Positions 51,597 through 60,960 of a DNA stretch of 64,000 bases are shown here, in pieces (position 1 is the first letter of the stretch; every line of letters begins with the position of its first letter). The DNA is from UBA4582 sp002389265 (GTDB lineage: Bacteria; Pseudomonadota; Gammaproteobacteria; Pseudomonadales; Azotimanducaceae). The stretch is taken from positions 1 to 64,000 of the forward strand of contig CALSRT010000001.1 of the NCBI GenBank assembly GCA_943788825.1, written 5' to 3'. Under the pieces are notes generated by a model. That model worked only from the letters and a program-made list of their open reading frames with translations. It did no database searches and was not told where the DNA came from. The translations under genes were made by a program, and so were the position numbers.

Positions 51597-53342
51597 CTAA
51601 CTGTTTGGGCCGATACCCATCATAATGGTTTTGATGTCGTTGATAGCGAGTTTTGGCGTTCGATCGAAAAACAGCACCCCATTAATTTCTTGTTGGACAT
51701 CGGTGAGCTGGGTCCAGACAAAGCCTGAAAGACTGTCAGCTTGATGAATCTCGCTGGCGATGGCTTGAAATCGCTGTTTGAGCGTGGCCTTGTCGAGTGG
51801 TAAGTCTCCATAGGCAAAGTGATCCTCAGCAGCTGCTTGAGTGAAGCCGATGCCGCCGCATTCAGTCAGTAATACCGGCAGTTTGCTCACATCTCTGCCT
51901 GGTAGGGCGCCGACTCGTCCACCGCCCACCTCCGATGATGGATCACGCAATAATTCCGCCAAACGTTCGGCAATACTTTCTGTTGCTGTCTCGTAAAGAT
52001 GCAAGGTCCATAAATCACCGCTCGAAAATTCCCACCCATCATTGCCCACCACGGGTCTTGAGGGGTCCAGTGCCTGAGTCAAGGAAGTGATCGCATCGAC
52101 AAAGGCTTGTTGCTCTGGTCGCTTGGCCTGGTGCCAGACCCCCCACGATTCATTAAAGGGAACCCAGGTGATAACACTTGGATGACCGCGATCCCGTTGT
52201 ACCAACTGGGTCCATTCGGTACTCAGGGTTTCGATTAATTCAGTAGAAAATATGCGCCCTGAGGGCATCTCTGCCCAGACCAGCAGGCCCAGTCTGTCAG
52301 CCCAGTACAGATAACGTGGATCCTCGGCTTTCTGATGTTTGCGGGCGCAATTGAATCCCATCGCCAGGGTGAGTTCCACATCGCGCTTCAGGTCAAGGTC
52401 GTCTACAGCGGTATACCAGCCTTCAGGAAAGTAGCCTTGGTCGAGAATGCCACGCAAATACAGTGGCGAGTCGTTCAGGTACATGGTTCGATCTTTGACA
52501 GAGATCTGGCGAAGACCTGCATAGCTGTCACAGCGGTCAATAATGTTCCCCTCCGAGTCTTTCAGCATCAGCTGCAAGTCGTACAATGTTGGTGTGGCCG
52601 GTGACCAAAGTGCAGGTTGTTCAACTTTCAGCTCGAGCCTCACTTCTGGTCGGTCAATAAAATCAGACTCAAGACTGGCGACGCTAACACCGTCATGCAA
52701 AAGAACTAATTGCAGACTGCCGCAGGCCAGCCCTGAAAGTTTGACATTAACCTTCAACAGTTTGTCGGCAATCGAGTAAGTGGTCCAGAGACTGCTGGCA
52801 TGCAGCGTGTTGACAGGTTCTAGCCAAATGGTCTGCCAGGGGCCGATAATCGGGTCGTAATCGATGGGCCAGCGCGTAGTGCCCGCTTGTTTACCTCGAG
52901 GCTGGGTCCACGTGAGGCTGTCAGTGACACGCAGCGTCACGGTATTGGTGCCCGGTTTGACCAGGTGCTTGATGTCAAAATGAAAGGGCGCATAGCCGCC
53001 GGTATGCGCGCCCGCTAATTCGCCATTAACATAGACCTGGGTGCGGTGATCGCAGGCGCCCAGATGAATCAATAATTGCGGTTCATGCCAGTGGGTGGGT
53101 AGCTCGAACTCCCGAGCGTACCAGACGATGTCGCAGGGTGTTAGATGGGATGCGCCCGAGGCGCTCGCATTCATGGTGAAAGGGACTTGGATAGTGGCTT
53201 CGTAGTCATGGTGCTGGTACCACTTTTGGACCAGACCCACATTCTTTGGATCAGTACCGAAGCGCCATTCGCCGTTGAGATTGAGCCAGTCGAGTCTTTG
53301 CAGTAGTGGTCTTGGGTATTCTGGACGCGGAATAGTCACCAT
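51597..53342 (-). CDS. glycoside hydrolase family 2 protein
   Basis: A 581-residue GH2 enzyme. The sugar-binding jelly-roll domain (about 1–175; L-N-G-E-W-R-F and D-H-R-T-Q-V-Y-V-N-G), an Ig-like domain and a TIM barrel follow in order. The acid/base Glu is in F-N-E-S-W-G-V-W and the likely nucleophile Glu is in L-T-E-C-G-G. No signal peptide, so it is probably cytosolic. Specificity (beta-galactosidase, glucuronidase or other) is unclear. The ATG at 53342 has a GGAG site 8 bases before it; the ORF extends to 53387. Confidence 0.92.
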   Translation of the reverse strand: MVTIPRPEYPRPLLQRLDWLNLNGEWRFGTDPKNVGLVQKWYQHHDYEATIQVPFTMNASASGASHLTPCDIVWYAREFELPTHWHEPQLLIHLGACDHRTQVYVNGELAGAHTGGYAPFHFDIKHLVKPGTNTVTLRVTDSLTWTQPRGKQAGTTRWPIDYDPIIGPWQTIWLEPVNTLHASSLWTTYSIADKLLKVNVKLSGLACGSLQLVLLHDGVSVASLESDFIDRPEVRLELKVEQPALWSPATPTLYDLQLMLKDSEGNIIDRCDSYAGLRQISVKDRTMYLNDSPLYLRGILDQGYFPEGWYTAVDDLDLKRDVELTLAMGFNCARKHQKAEDPRYLYWADRLGLLVWAEMPSGRIFSTELIETLSTEWTQLVQRDRGHPSVITWVPFNESWGVWHQAKRPEQQAFVDAITSLTQALDPSRPVVGNDGWEFSSGDLWTLHLYETATESIAERLAELLRDPSSEVGGGRVGALPGRDVSKLPVLLTECGGIGFTQAAAEDHFAYGDLPLDKATLKQRFQAIASEIHQADSLSGFVWTQLTDVQQEINGVLFFDRTPKLAINDIKTIMMGIGPNS

Positions 53343-53387
53343 GGGTCTCCGTCGGGTCAAGGGCCGAATGTCAGTCAATAGAGTCAA

Positions 53388-53800
53388 GACTTAAGCGCAA
53401 TCCTAAGTGAAAACTTAATTTACGTGGGCGCTGGTTAAACCTGTAACAATCGAGCCTTTCATATTTTGATGACCTATAGAACGCTAACCCCGTGGTGATG
53501 TCAATTCTGCACTGGCCACTGTTTTTGTCGAGATCTTGATCATAAGCAGTTTTGGTTGGTGAGCTTAAAGGTAATGTTAGTCAGTATCGGCAAGCGCTTG
53601 CACCACAAGCGTGGCCGAGTCTATTCCAAACCTAGCCGCGTAGTGGGCGGCCCTCGGTGTGTGGCGGGTCAAGTTGACATAAGGTCAAGGCTCAGACCGC
53701 AATTGAACTTTTTCTGGGGATGAGCGTTTTTTAGTCATGTTATGGGCGTCTTCCCAGTGGTTGGATTGAACGTGTTGATCTACATGAAAAAAATCAACTG
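53388..53800. other. divergent intergenic region with a palindrome
   Basis: A 413-bp region between the GH2 gene (minus) and the Omp85-type gene (plus). No gene is supported. It contains the palindrome CAAGCGCTTG at 53591–53600, about 250 bases before the GH2 start, similar to LacI-family operators. It also contains an ATGGGCGTCTTCCCAGTGG stretch of no recognised function. Confidence 0.5.
53591..53600. promoter_or_regulatory. CAAGCGCTTG palindrome, possible LacI-type operator
   Basis: A perfect 10-bp palindrome with the AAGCGCTT core typical of LacI/PurR family operators. It lies between the GH2 and Omp85-type genes. It is unusually far from the GH2 start for a repressor site, and no LacI gene is in the window. 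Confidence 0.35.
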
Positions 53801-55498
53801 ATGAGTAGTCATGTGTGTTCACGAGGTGTCTGGCTCGCGTTATTAATGACGCCTGGCTGGGCGCTGGGCGCTGATTTGAATTGCCATGCTGCCTCAACCT
53901 ATGTTGGCTATGAACCGGCGTTACCGGGTTATGACTTTACTGCCAGGCTGCAACGCTGGGGTGATGATATAGACCGTATTAAAGCGGGCCATAAAAAAAC
54001 GGTCAGAAAAATATATATCAATACCCTGCCAATATTTGACCCCGCTAATGCGCAGGAAAACTTTGCGCTCTATCGATGGGCCAATAGAGTGCACAGGTAC
54101 ACGCGGCCCGCTGTCATCGAGCGGTTGTTGCTATTCTCGATCGGCGAGGAAGTTAATGATCATCTGCTGGATGAATCCGAACGGTTACTGCGTCAGGAAA
54201 ATTATATCGCTGATTCAGCGATCAGGGTGGTTCGGGATTGCCAGAATGAAGTGGACCTGGAGGTGGTCACCCACGAGGTCTGGACCCTGACGCCCGAGAT
54301 ATCCTTGAAGTCTAGCGGCGGTGATACCTCTGGGTCACTGGGTTTTCGAGACTCCAATTTTCTCGGCTCAGGCAAGAGTATCGGATTGGGGGTGAAGAAG
54401 GAGCCAGACCGAAATAAGCTGCAATTTCATTACAATGACCCGTATTTTCAAGGTGAACGTCTCAATCTTTCGGTTCGGGTTGAGAAGTACTCCGACGGTT
54501 ATCATCGCTCCGTCGATATCAGCTTGCCGTTCTACGCGCTGGATACACGGCGGAGTTGGGGGGTTCGAATGGCGGAGTCGCAGTCTACTCAAAGCCGCTA
54601 TGTAGATTCGGTCAAAGTCAGTGCCTTGCAAGTGCAGGATCAGGCGGTAAGCACCTATTTTGGTCTATCCGCAGGCTTGATCGATGAGCAGGTCGCACGT
54701 TATTTATTCGGCTTGCAGCTAGAAAAACAGCACTACGCCATCCTGCCAGATGAAATTGTGCCTGCAAGAGTACCCGATGATCTGAATCTGGCTTATCCCT
54801 TTGTCGAGTACCAACAGGTCCAAGACGACTACAAAATCGGCTTCAACATCAATCAGATTAAGCGATCTGAAGATATTCACCTGGGCCGTGACTTGCGCGC
54901 CCGCCTGGGTTACTCGCCTCAGGGTGGGCAGGTGATTTTGCAGGGGGTCTGGGCTGACACTTGGTTGTCGAGAGACAAAATGCTGCTGCAGTCGAACCTA
55001 GGCTGGCGCGGGCGCTGGGATATTAACCGTCACGTAATTGAAGACGGTGAACTGAATCTGGCATTGAAATTTCATCGTGGTCAGACCAAGAATCGAAGCC
55101 TGTTTATGGCGATGGAGATATCCATGCTGAAAAATCCGCTGGATCAGGATGCGTTGACATTGGGCGGTGACAAGGGTTTGCGAGGCTATCGCAGCAACTA
55201 TTTATCTGGCGACAGTTTGATCTTGTTGACGATGGAGGAGCGCGTGTTTACCCAGTATGAGCCTTTCGGTCTGTTCAATCTCGGCTTTGCCGCATTCGCT
55301 GATGTGGGGCGAGCATGGTTTCGAGAGGTTGACGTGGATAAGGATGGTTGGAAGGCTGATGTGGGTTTTGGCCTACGGCTGCTGCCGAGCAAGTCTGATA
55401 AAGGCCAAGTGATTCACTTGGATGTGGCATTTCCAGTCAACGATCGAAACAGTGGTCGCGCGATGTTGGTGTCTGTGGAGATGAAGAAGACATTATAG
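53801..55498 (+). CDS. Omp85-superfamily outer-membrane protein (BamA/TamA-like)
   Basis: A 565-residue exported protein with a signal peptide (about 1–23). The N-terminal part holds POTRA-like residues (V-R-K-I-Y-I-N-T-L-P-I-F-D, then E-x-x-L-L-R-Q-E-N-Y-I-A). The C-terminal half is a beta barrel with the lid-loop motif L-R-G-Y in G-G-D-K-G-L-R-G-Y-R-S-N-Y-L-S-G-D. It probably inserts or translocates an outer-membrane or secreted substrate, unknown. It stands alone opposite lptF. Confidence 0.86.
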   Translation: MSSHVCSRGVWLALLMTPGWALGADLNCHAASTYVGYEPALPGYDFTARLQRWGDDIDRIKAGHKKTVRKIYINTLPIFDPANAQENFALYRWANRVHRYTRPAVIERLLLFSIGEEVNDHLLDESERLLRQENYIADSAIRVVRDCQNEVDLEVVTHEVWTLTPEISLKSSGGDTSGSLGFRDSNFLGSGKSIGLGVKKEPDRNKLQFHYNDPYFQGERLNLSVRVEKYSDGYHRSVDISLPFYALDTRRSWGVRMAESQSTQSRYVDSVKVSALQVQDQAVSTYFGLSAGLIDEQVARYLFGLQLEKQHYAILPDEIVPARVPDDLNLAYPFVEYQQVQDDYKIGFNINQIKRSEDIHLGRDLRARLGYSPQGGQVILQGVWADTWLSRDKMLLQSNLGWRGRWDINRHVIEDGELNLALKFHRGQTKNRSLFMAMEISMLKNPLDQDALTLGGDKGLRGYRSNYLSGDSLILLTMEERVFTQYEPFGLFNLGFAAFADVGRAWFREVDVDKDGWKADVGFGLRLLPSKSDKGQVIHLDVAFPVNDRNSGRAMLVSVEMKKTL

Positions 55499-55516
55499 AC
55501 CCGATCGATTGTTGGG

Positions 55517-56584
55517 TCAGTACCTGAAGCGGTTCCAGCGGTATAGTCCATAGATGAAGATGATGGCAATGCCATGGACCCACCACAGCCCAAGAGCAAG
55601 AGGAATTGTGCCCTTCTCCAGTCCAGAGCGCGCGGCAGCCAGACTCATGATATAAATCAGACAAACGATTAATCCAGGAATTAGACGGTTAAGACGTCCT
55701 TCTCGAGGATTGACCTTGCTTAAGGGGATGGCCATCAAGGCGATGAGTGGAATGATAATGATCATGGCCAGTCGCCAATGCAGCTCCGCCGCATAGGCTC
55801 GGTTCTGCAAATTGTTCAGTAACTCGCTCAGGGTCAAGGCCGAATTGCGTCGCTCCGCTTGAGCCACTTTACGTTCCGGCAGAAGTTGACCGAACTCTTC
55901 AAACTCAATGACTTGGTAGTCGTTTTGGCCCGGTGTGCCACGATACCTTGCACCCTGTTCAAGCACGAGGAACCGGTTACCCGCTTTGTCGACCACCGAA
56001 CGGCCTTGCTCGGCAACCGTGATAATTGCCTTTGTGGGGTCGCTGCTAGCCACTTCGCTCATAAAGACACCTTGAAGAACATTGCCATCGATGATGTCTT
56101 CGCTATAAGTCACTCGGTTGCCCGAACGTAGAGCCTGAAATCGGCCAGGCGCCAGGGTCGCAAATTCAGTAATGGTCTGCTGGGAGGTGAACAGTGCTTC
56201 CACCTGGGATTCAGAGATAGGTTTGAGCCAAAGGGACAAGACGCCGCTGGTGATGGCGACCCCACCGGCCAACACTAAGGTCATGCGCATCAGCTGGCCG
56301 GAACCGAAGCCGCTCATGGATAGCACCACCATTTCGCTGTCGGCGTGCAGGCGCCCGTAAGTCAACATTAAGGCCAGGAAAAAGCTCACCGGTAGCACCA
56401 GTTCGAGAAAACCGGGTAGCTTGAAAAAAATCAAAGGGAACAAGACTTCCTTAGTAATATCGCCTCGCGCTGCTTCTGCCAGGTAGCCATTAAAGCGCCA
56501 GGCAATGGCAATCACCAAAATCAACAAGGCCAGGGCAAGCAAGCTCCCATAGACTTCTTTGGCGAAATAACGATACAGGATCAT
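55517..56584 (-). CDS. lptF: LPS export ABC permease LptF
   Basis: A 355-residue membrane permease of the Lpt lipopolysaccharide transport system. Three N-terminal helices and three C-terminal helices surround a periplasmic jelly-roll domain (about 145–245; V-T-Y-S-E-D, V-F-M-S-E, V-L-E-Q-G-A-R-Y-R-G). The N-terminus (I-L-Y-R-Y-F-A-K-E-V) is typical. I chose the Met at 56584. In gammaproteobacteria lptG normally follows; here the downstream gene is on the other strand, so lptG must be elsewhere or absent. Confidence 0.95.
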   Translation of the reverse strand: MILYRYFAKEVYGSLLALALLILVIAIAWRFNGYLAEAARGDITKEVLFPLIFFKLPGFLELVLPVSFFLALMLTYGRLHADSEMVVLSMSGFGSGQLMRMTLVLAGGVAITSGVLSLWLKPISESQVEALFTSQQTITEFATLAPGRFQALRSGNRVTYSEDIIDGNVLQGVFMSEVASSDPTKAIITVAEQGRSVVDKAGNRFLVLEQGARYRGTPGQNDYQVIEFEEFGQLLPERKVAQAERRNSALTLSELLNNLQNRAYAAELHWRLAMIIIIPLIALMAIPLSKVNPREGRLNRLIPGLIVCLIYIMSLAAARSGLEKGTIPLALGLWWVHGIAIIFIYGLYRWNRFRY

Positions 56585-56678
56585 CGGTAGAGCCTTAAAT
56601 TTATCAAGCGGTTTGAGCAAAGCAGTTTAATCACGCGCTTTGATCGCAAGTGTTAGTCGTGAGTATCAGTTATGGTCT

Positions 56679-57434
56679 TCAACCCCGGATTTCAGTAATC
56701 GGTTGTTCAGGTGCTCTGGTTGTCGCAGGCAACAAACCGGCGGCGAGAACAATATTGATTGCCCAAATGATAAGTCCGGTCCAGATACCATGAGAGAAGA
56801 AGTGTACACCACGGATAGTCTGAGAAACACTAAACAGGACGCCAAGTCCGATAGCCGCGATTAAGCAGGGCAGGGCCCAGCGCGGTTCATAAACGCGGGC
56901 TGCATAAAAAAACCCGAGGAAACAAAAACCAGTAGACGCGTGCCCGGAAGGCCAACACCGGCCTGGTGGCTGGTTGCTCGGTTGAAAATCAAACAATTCC
57001 ACCCGCTGAAATTGACCGCCATATTCCAGCAGTAGATTGGGGCAGTAGATATCGCTGGAATACTTGATGATGGCGATGGTGGCAGTGCTAAGGAACATTG
57101 AGATGAACATAAAAACCAGGGGCGGCCGCCAACGAGGTTTGTTCGCGAGCCCGCTCCAAGCCAAGCCAGCGAGAATCAACAAGGCGCTGATATAGGCGAT
57201 ATTGCGAGCCCAGTCATGCAGCACCCGCTTGAACAAAAAACTGTCATTCAAGTTAAAGGCTCGGCTGTGACTGTCAAACAACCAGTCGCTGATCCAGTGA
57301 TCCATGGGTGTGCGTTCGACCAGTGCTAGTAATATCAGCATAGAAGCGGCAGGCCAGGCCAATGTGTAGAGCTGGGTTAATCGCGTATCAATTATCACTG
57401 GGTACCGTTTTTTTGGAATTGGATGGTCAGTCAC
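56679..57434 (-). CDS. PAP2-family phosphatase, membrane
   Basis: A 251-residue membrane phosphatase. Motif 1 is a K-Y-S-S-D-I-Y-C-P variant of K-x-x-x-x-x-x-R-P. Motif 2 is C-W-P-S-G-H-A-S-T-G-F and motif 3 is R-G-V-H-F-F-S-H-G-x-W. Six membrane segments fit the hydrophobicity. Relatives dephosphorylate lipids such as undecaprenyl-PP or lipid A. The position upstream of lptF on the same strand (95 bases) is consistent with envelope lipid metabolism, but the substrate is not known. Confidence 0.9.
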   Translation of the reverse strand: MTDHPIPKKRYPVIIDTRLTQLYTLAWPAASMLILLALVERTPMDHWISDWLFDSHSRAFNLNDSFLFKRVLHDWARNIAYISALLILAGLAWSGLANKPRWRPPLVFMFISMFLSTATIAIIKYSSDIYCPNLLLEYGGQFQRVELFDFQPSNQPPGRCWPSGHASTGFCFLGFFYAARVYEPRWALPCLIAAIGLGVLFSVSQTIRGVHFFSHGIWTGLIIWAINIVLAAGLLPATTRAPEQPITEIRG

Positions 57435-57496
57435 GGTGGACGTGTTCGTAGTTTACCCCACAGGTCATTATGCACCCAGTGTTCTGCGGTGTGCGG

Positions 57497-58249
57497 CTAG
57501 GTATCGAACTGCGCCTCGAGTTTAAGGCGGCTGATGTCTGGTTTGAGCTTTGCGAGATCCGCCTTACGTTCAGCCGGGTCGAGAAGATCGCTGCCAGGAA
57601 ATGCGAGCGACAGGCCGCTCGTGTCCGGTGAAATCTGTGGTCTGTCATCTTGGCTGGTGTCGAGAATCGTGCCGAGTTCGTCAATCACGAAGTTAGGTGC
57701 CGGCAGTTTTTCGACTGCGGCTGTTGCCGGGATCAAGGGCGAGCCATCATTTTCAAGAACGCTCAGCCCGCGGATATCAACAGTTACTGGTGTCTGTTTG
57801 CGAGGCGGTGCCAGGGGCGAATGATCGTGTTCGGCAAGAGCGATTTTGCTGATGTCGACCTGGACCGGTTCGCGGGCTGGCGCAGGATCGAATAAATTTC
57901 CCTCGTTAGGTGCCAAGCTAAAATCAGCAAAAAGGTTTGTGGGGCTGGCTTGCTGCTGTGGCTTGCCGGCAGGTGCTGGATCACTGGCTACTGGTTCGGC
58001 TGGCGCGGTCACTGTCTTTAGCACCTTGATGCTCACATCGGCGCCAATTTTTCTCAGTGCATGGCCATATCTCAAGGCCTCCTGTTTGTCTGAAGTCCGT
58101 TTGATAACGACCTGTTTGCCCGAGAACAGGCTAGCCATTTTTGTGGCATCGACCTTGAGCATCTTGGCGATATGAGCTTTGACCGAGACGAGCGCAAAAC
58201 CTTCCACAATGCCGCCGCTGAATATTACTGCATAAGTGATCGCATCCAT
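57497..58249 (-). CDS. unknown protein with FSGKxVVIKR-type N-terminal domain
   Basis: A 250-residue cytosolic-looking protein. Residues about 1–80 form a compact domain (I-F-S-G-G-I-V-E-G-F, then K-x-x-L-F-S-G-K-Q-V-V-I-K-R, then A-L-R-K-I-G-A-D-V) that recurs at the N-terminus of various gammaproteobacterial proteins. Residues about 80–250 are low-complexity, Asp/Pro/Leu-rich and likely disordered, with repeated V-D-I-S/V-D-I-R-like pieces. I cannot assign a function. Confidence 0.6.
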   Translation of the reverse strand: MDAITYAVIFSGGIVEGFALVSVKAHIAKMLKVDATKMASLFSGKQVVIKRTSDKQEALRYGHALRKIGADVSIKVLKTVTAPAEPVASDPAPAGKPQQQASPTNLFADFSLAPNEGNLFDPAPAREPVQVDISKIALAEHDHSPLAPPRKQTPVTVDIRGLSVLENDGSPLIPATAAVEKLPAPNFVIDELGTILDTSQDDRPQISPDTSGLSLAFPGSDLLDPAERKADLAKLKPDISRLKLEAQFDT

Positions 58250-58721
58250 ACGCTGATGTCCTGTGGGGAATGAACAAAGGGTAATTGAAGCGTTGGAGGA
58301 TTAACAGTCCCGCTGGGCGCGTAGAACAGTCCGCACAGGACTCAGCCAGGGTTTGAAACTCGTGGCTGCGTGGCCATTAACCGGCGAAATGGTTCAGGCT
58401 GTTGTCGCGAGTCTGGCAAAGCTGGCACAAGCTGCAGAGCAGGGCTGCGCGACGACATTTCTGCTCGTATTCAGCGAGACGCTGAGATCTATCCCGTGGG
58501 GCATCATTGATACGTGACCCTATCGCCATCCAACGAGCCTGGCACCTAAAGTTGAGTCAGGCTGGGGTGAAATTCGCAGGGCGGTCAGTGCCCCAGGCGC
58601 TACCCGAATCACTTTGACTATTTCGCTTGGCTTCCCTGCCTTCCCTTGCCTTCCCTTGCCTCTTGCGGCAGTAGCAAGGACCTGTGACGGCAGATTGCTT
58701 TTTGGGTCATGAATAGGGATT
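58250..58721. other. gene-free region with CT-rich repeats
   Basis: A 472-bp gap between divergent genes. No gene is supported; the minus frame at 58520–58774 is low-quality and overlaps the next gene. It contains a short 10-bp tandem at 58640–58659 (CTTCCCTTGC twice, flanked by partial copies). Confidence 0.6.
58640..58659. repeat. 10-bp tandem (CTTCCCTTGC x2)
   Basis: Two perfect 10-bp copies with a 9-bp partial copy just before (58631) and a 7-bp partial copy after. Confidence 0.8.
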
Positions 58722-59582
58722 ATGCCTCGCGTCCATGAGTCAGAAGCAGGAGACATCAGGTTGGAAGCGTTCACCTATTTATCTCGAATCGATCAATGGC
58801 CGATCCAGGCCTATTCCTGGCCGGTGGATGGAGCGCGGGCAACTATCGTCATTGCCCACGGTATGGCCGAGCACGCTCGGCGCTACGAACGCCTGATAGT
58901 GCAACTCAATCGCGCGGGCCTGAATGTTCTGGCGATGGATCACCGAGCGCACGGTCAAACCAGCGGGCCTGGAGGGCTTGGAGATTTTGGCGTGGGTGGT
59001 TGGGATGCCCTGGTTGCAGATCTGGATCTGTTGGTTGATCGAGCCGTTGCTAGCGGTTTGCCGGTGATTCTTCTGGCCCATAGTATGGGCGCGGCAGCGG
59101 CCCAACAGTACGCCCCCACCGGTTCTAAAAAGTTGGCGGCGCTGGTTTTATCCGGGACCACCCTGCGCCGGCCAGGAGCCCCCCTTCCTGACTACAACGC
59201 AGCTTTTGTTGCCCGTACAGGTTATGAATGGCTGAGTCGGGACGAGGCTGAGGTTGATCACTATGTGGCCGATCCGTTGTGCGGATTTGAGGGTCAGGTA
59301 GTGATTAACGGCATGGATCGAGCTGATCCGCGGCGCATTGATCCGGCCTTGTTAGCGACCATTCACTCAGACCTGCCAGTCTTGTTGATTGCCGGGGATG
59401 CCGATCCCGTTAACGAGCAACTCCAGGGTTTGCGATTGCTTGAACAACTGTGGCGTGCCGCGGGCGTCAAGCAGATTGATACCCACTACTACGCCGAGGG
59501 CCGACATGAAATGTTTAACGAAACGAATCGGGATCAGGTGACTCAGGATCTTTTGGCCTGGATTGATGCGCTGTTGCGTTGA
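58722..59582 (+). CDS. alpha/beta hydrolase, monoacylglycerol-lipase-like
   Basis: A 286-residue hydrolase of the serine aminopeptidase S33/monoglyceride lipase type. It has I-V-I-A-H-G-M-A-E-H and M-D-H-R-A-H-G. The nucleophile elbow is A-H-S-M-G-A (first Gly replaced by Ala). The acid is in I-A-G-D-A-D-P and the His in G-R-H-E-M-F-N-E. No signal peptide, so it probably acts in the cytosol. Substrate is a lipid ester by analogy. Confidence 0.92.
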   Translation: MPRVHESEAGDIRLEAFTYLSRIDQWPIQAYSWPVDGARATIVIAHGMAEHARRYERLIVQLNRAGLNVLAMDHRAHGQTSGPGGLGDFGVGGWDALVADLDLLVDRAVASGLPVILLAHSMGAAAAQQYAPTGSKKLAALVLSGTTLRRPGAPLPDYNAAFVARTGYEWLSRDEAEVDHYVADPLCGFEGQVVINGMDRADPRRIDPALLATIHSDLPVLLIAGDADPVNEQLQGLRLLEQLWRAAGVKQIDTHYYAEGRHEMFNETNRDQVTQDLLAWIDALLR

Positions 59583-59631
59583 CCAGTCGGACTTTTTGTG
59601 GCGAGTTCAGTTCTAGCGAATGCAGAAAATG

Positions 59632-60960
59632 CTAGCTGATGACGATTTGATTGCGGCCGTTTTTCTTGGCTTTGTACAGGGCTTCATCCGCCAGTTTTAA
59701 GACCTCTTCCGGGGTCTGACCTCGCAGGTCACGCTCGGCGACGCCGACGCTGATGGTGACATGGACTTTTTTGTTCGCCTTATGGTACGAACCGCGTTGG
59801 CGACCGCCTTTGGCGAGTTCGTCGTCAGCCTCTTCAACGCGCTCATGCTCACGAATCACCATCGCATACGCCGCAATCGACTTGCGTACCTGCTCAAGGG
59901 AATAGGCGGCATCTGCTTTGTCCTTGCCATTGAAGATGACAGCGAATTCTTCGCCACCATAGCGGAACGCCCTGCCGCCGCCCCTGACCTTATTGATTTG
60001 GCTGGCAACCATCTGCAGTACCTGGTCACCCACATCGTGGCCGTGGGTATCATTGAATTTTTTGAAGTGATCGATATCGAGCATCGCCAGGCTGTAGCGC
60101 TGGCCAACCGCCAAGAGCTGCTCATTGAAAGCTCTGCGCTGCGGCAGGGTCGTGAGTTCATCGCGGTAGGCCATATTGTGAGAATCGCGGAGCAGGCCTA
60201 TACAAATCAGTGCCAGGCTGGCGAGCATATAGGCGTCGACGATGAGGGTCTCTGGCCGGCTTAGAATCAGCAGATAATAACCCGCGGCGGCACCTAGCAA
60301 GGCGAACGCAACGGGTGTATAAAATTGCCAGCTGGTAATGATGATGATTAAGCCGGCAAGCCCCAGCAGCACAAATTCAAGCTGAGTTATAGGCGCGAGC
60401 ATGGCGCTGAGGCCCGCACTCCAGGTAGCGATTGTCGTCACTGGGCCGCCACCGGCGGGTAGCGTGACGATGTGGGTCTTGTCCGCCAGCTGTAAGCCTG
60501 AGGCAACGAGATCATTCAAATTGAATTGCAGCCAGGCATCGATTAGCCGCACGTCATGGGTCGCGAACCAGGCGAGGATGCCAGCCTGGGAGCCGAGAAT
60601 AACCAAGCGTAGGTAGCCATGCAGTGTGAATAGGCCGCGCTCACTATAACAACTGATGATGGCAAGGTTCACGGGCGTCAGTCCATAGACCACAAATTGC
60701 CAGAGCGGTGCTTCAGTCCCGAAGTAGCGAAAAATGAAAAAGCCACCGACGAGCGCCAGCGTGTACAAAGCAACTCTGCTGCGATTAAAAGCGATGGCCA
60801 AAATCAGAGCAATCAAAGCGGCCCAGTAGGGTCCTGTCGCAAAAATGTCACTCACTGAAGCGGGCAAAGACGTGAAGTAAGGTGCGCCGAGAAATGTCAG
60901 GGCGAGCACAATCACGGGCAGTGACAGTGGTTGGATGAGCCTTTCTAGCCAGTTAGGCAA
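59632..60960 (-). CDS. membrane diguanylate cyclase (GGDEF)
   Basis: About 442 residues. The N-terminal half (about 15–255) is a multi-helix membrane region. The C-terminal GGDEF domain (about 280–442) has the active-site signature G-G-E-E-F in F-R-Y-G-G-E-E-F-A-V. The inhibitory-site R-x-x-D is absent (R-G-G-G there). It makes cyclic di-GMP. The start is uncertain: the longest frame reaches 61062 and overlaps the upstream hydrolase by 110 bases with an unlikely N-terminus. I placed it at the TTG at 60960, next to that gene's stop. Confidence 0.85.
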   Translation of the reverse strand: MPNWLERLIQPLSLPVIVLALTFLGAPYFTSLPASVSDIFATGPYWAALIALILAIAFNRSRVALYTLALVGGFFIFRYFGTEAPLWQFVVYGLTPVNLAIISCYSERGLFTLHGYLRLVILGSQAGILAWFATHDVRLIDAWLQFNLNDLVASGLQLADKTHIVTLPAGGGPVTTIATWSAGLSAMLAPITQLEFVLLGLAGLIIIITSWQFYTPVAFALLGAAAGYYLLILSRPETLIVDAYMLASLALICIGLLRDSHNMAYRDELTTLPQRRAFNEQLLAVGQRYSLAMLDIDHFKKFNDTHGHDVGDQVLQMVASQINKVRGGGRAFRYGGEEFAVIFNGKDKADAAYSLEQVRKSIAAYAMVIREHERVEEADDELAKGGRQRGSYHKANKKVHVTISVGVAERDLRGQTPEEVLKLADEALYKAKKNGRNQIVIS

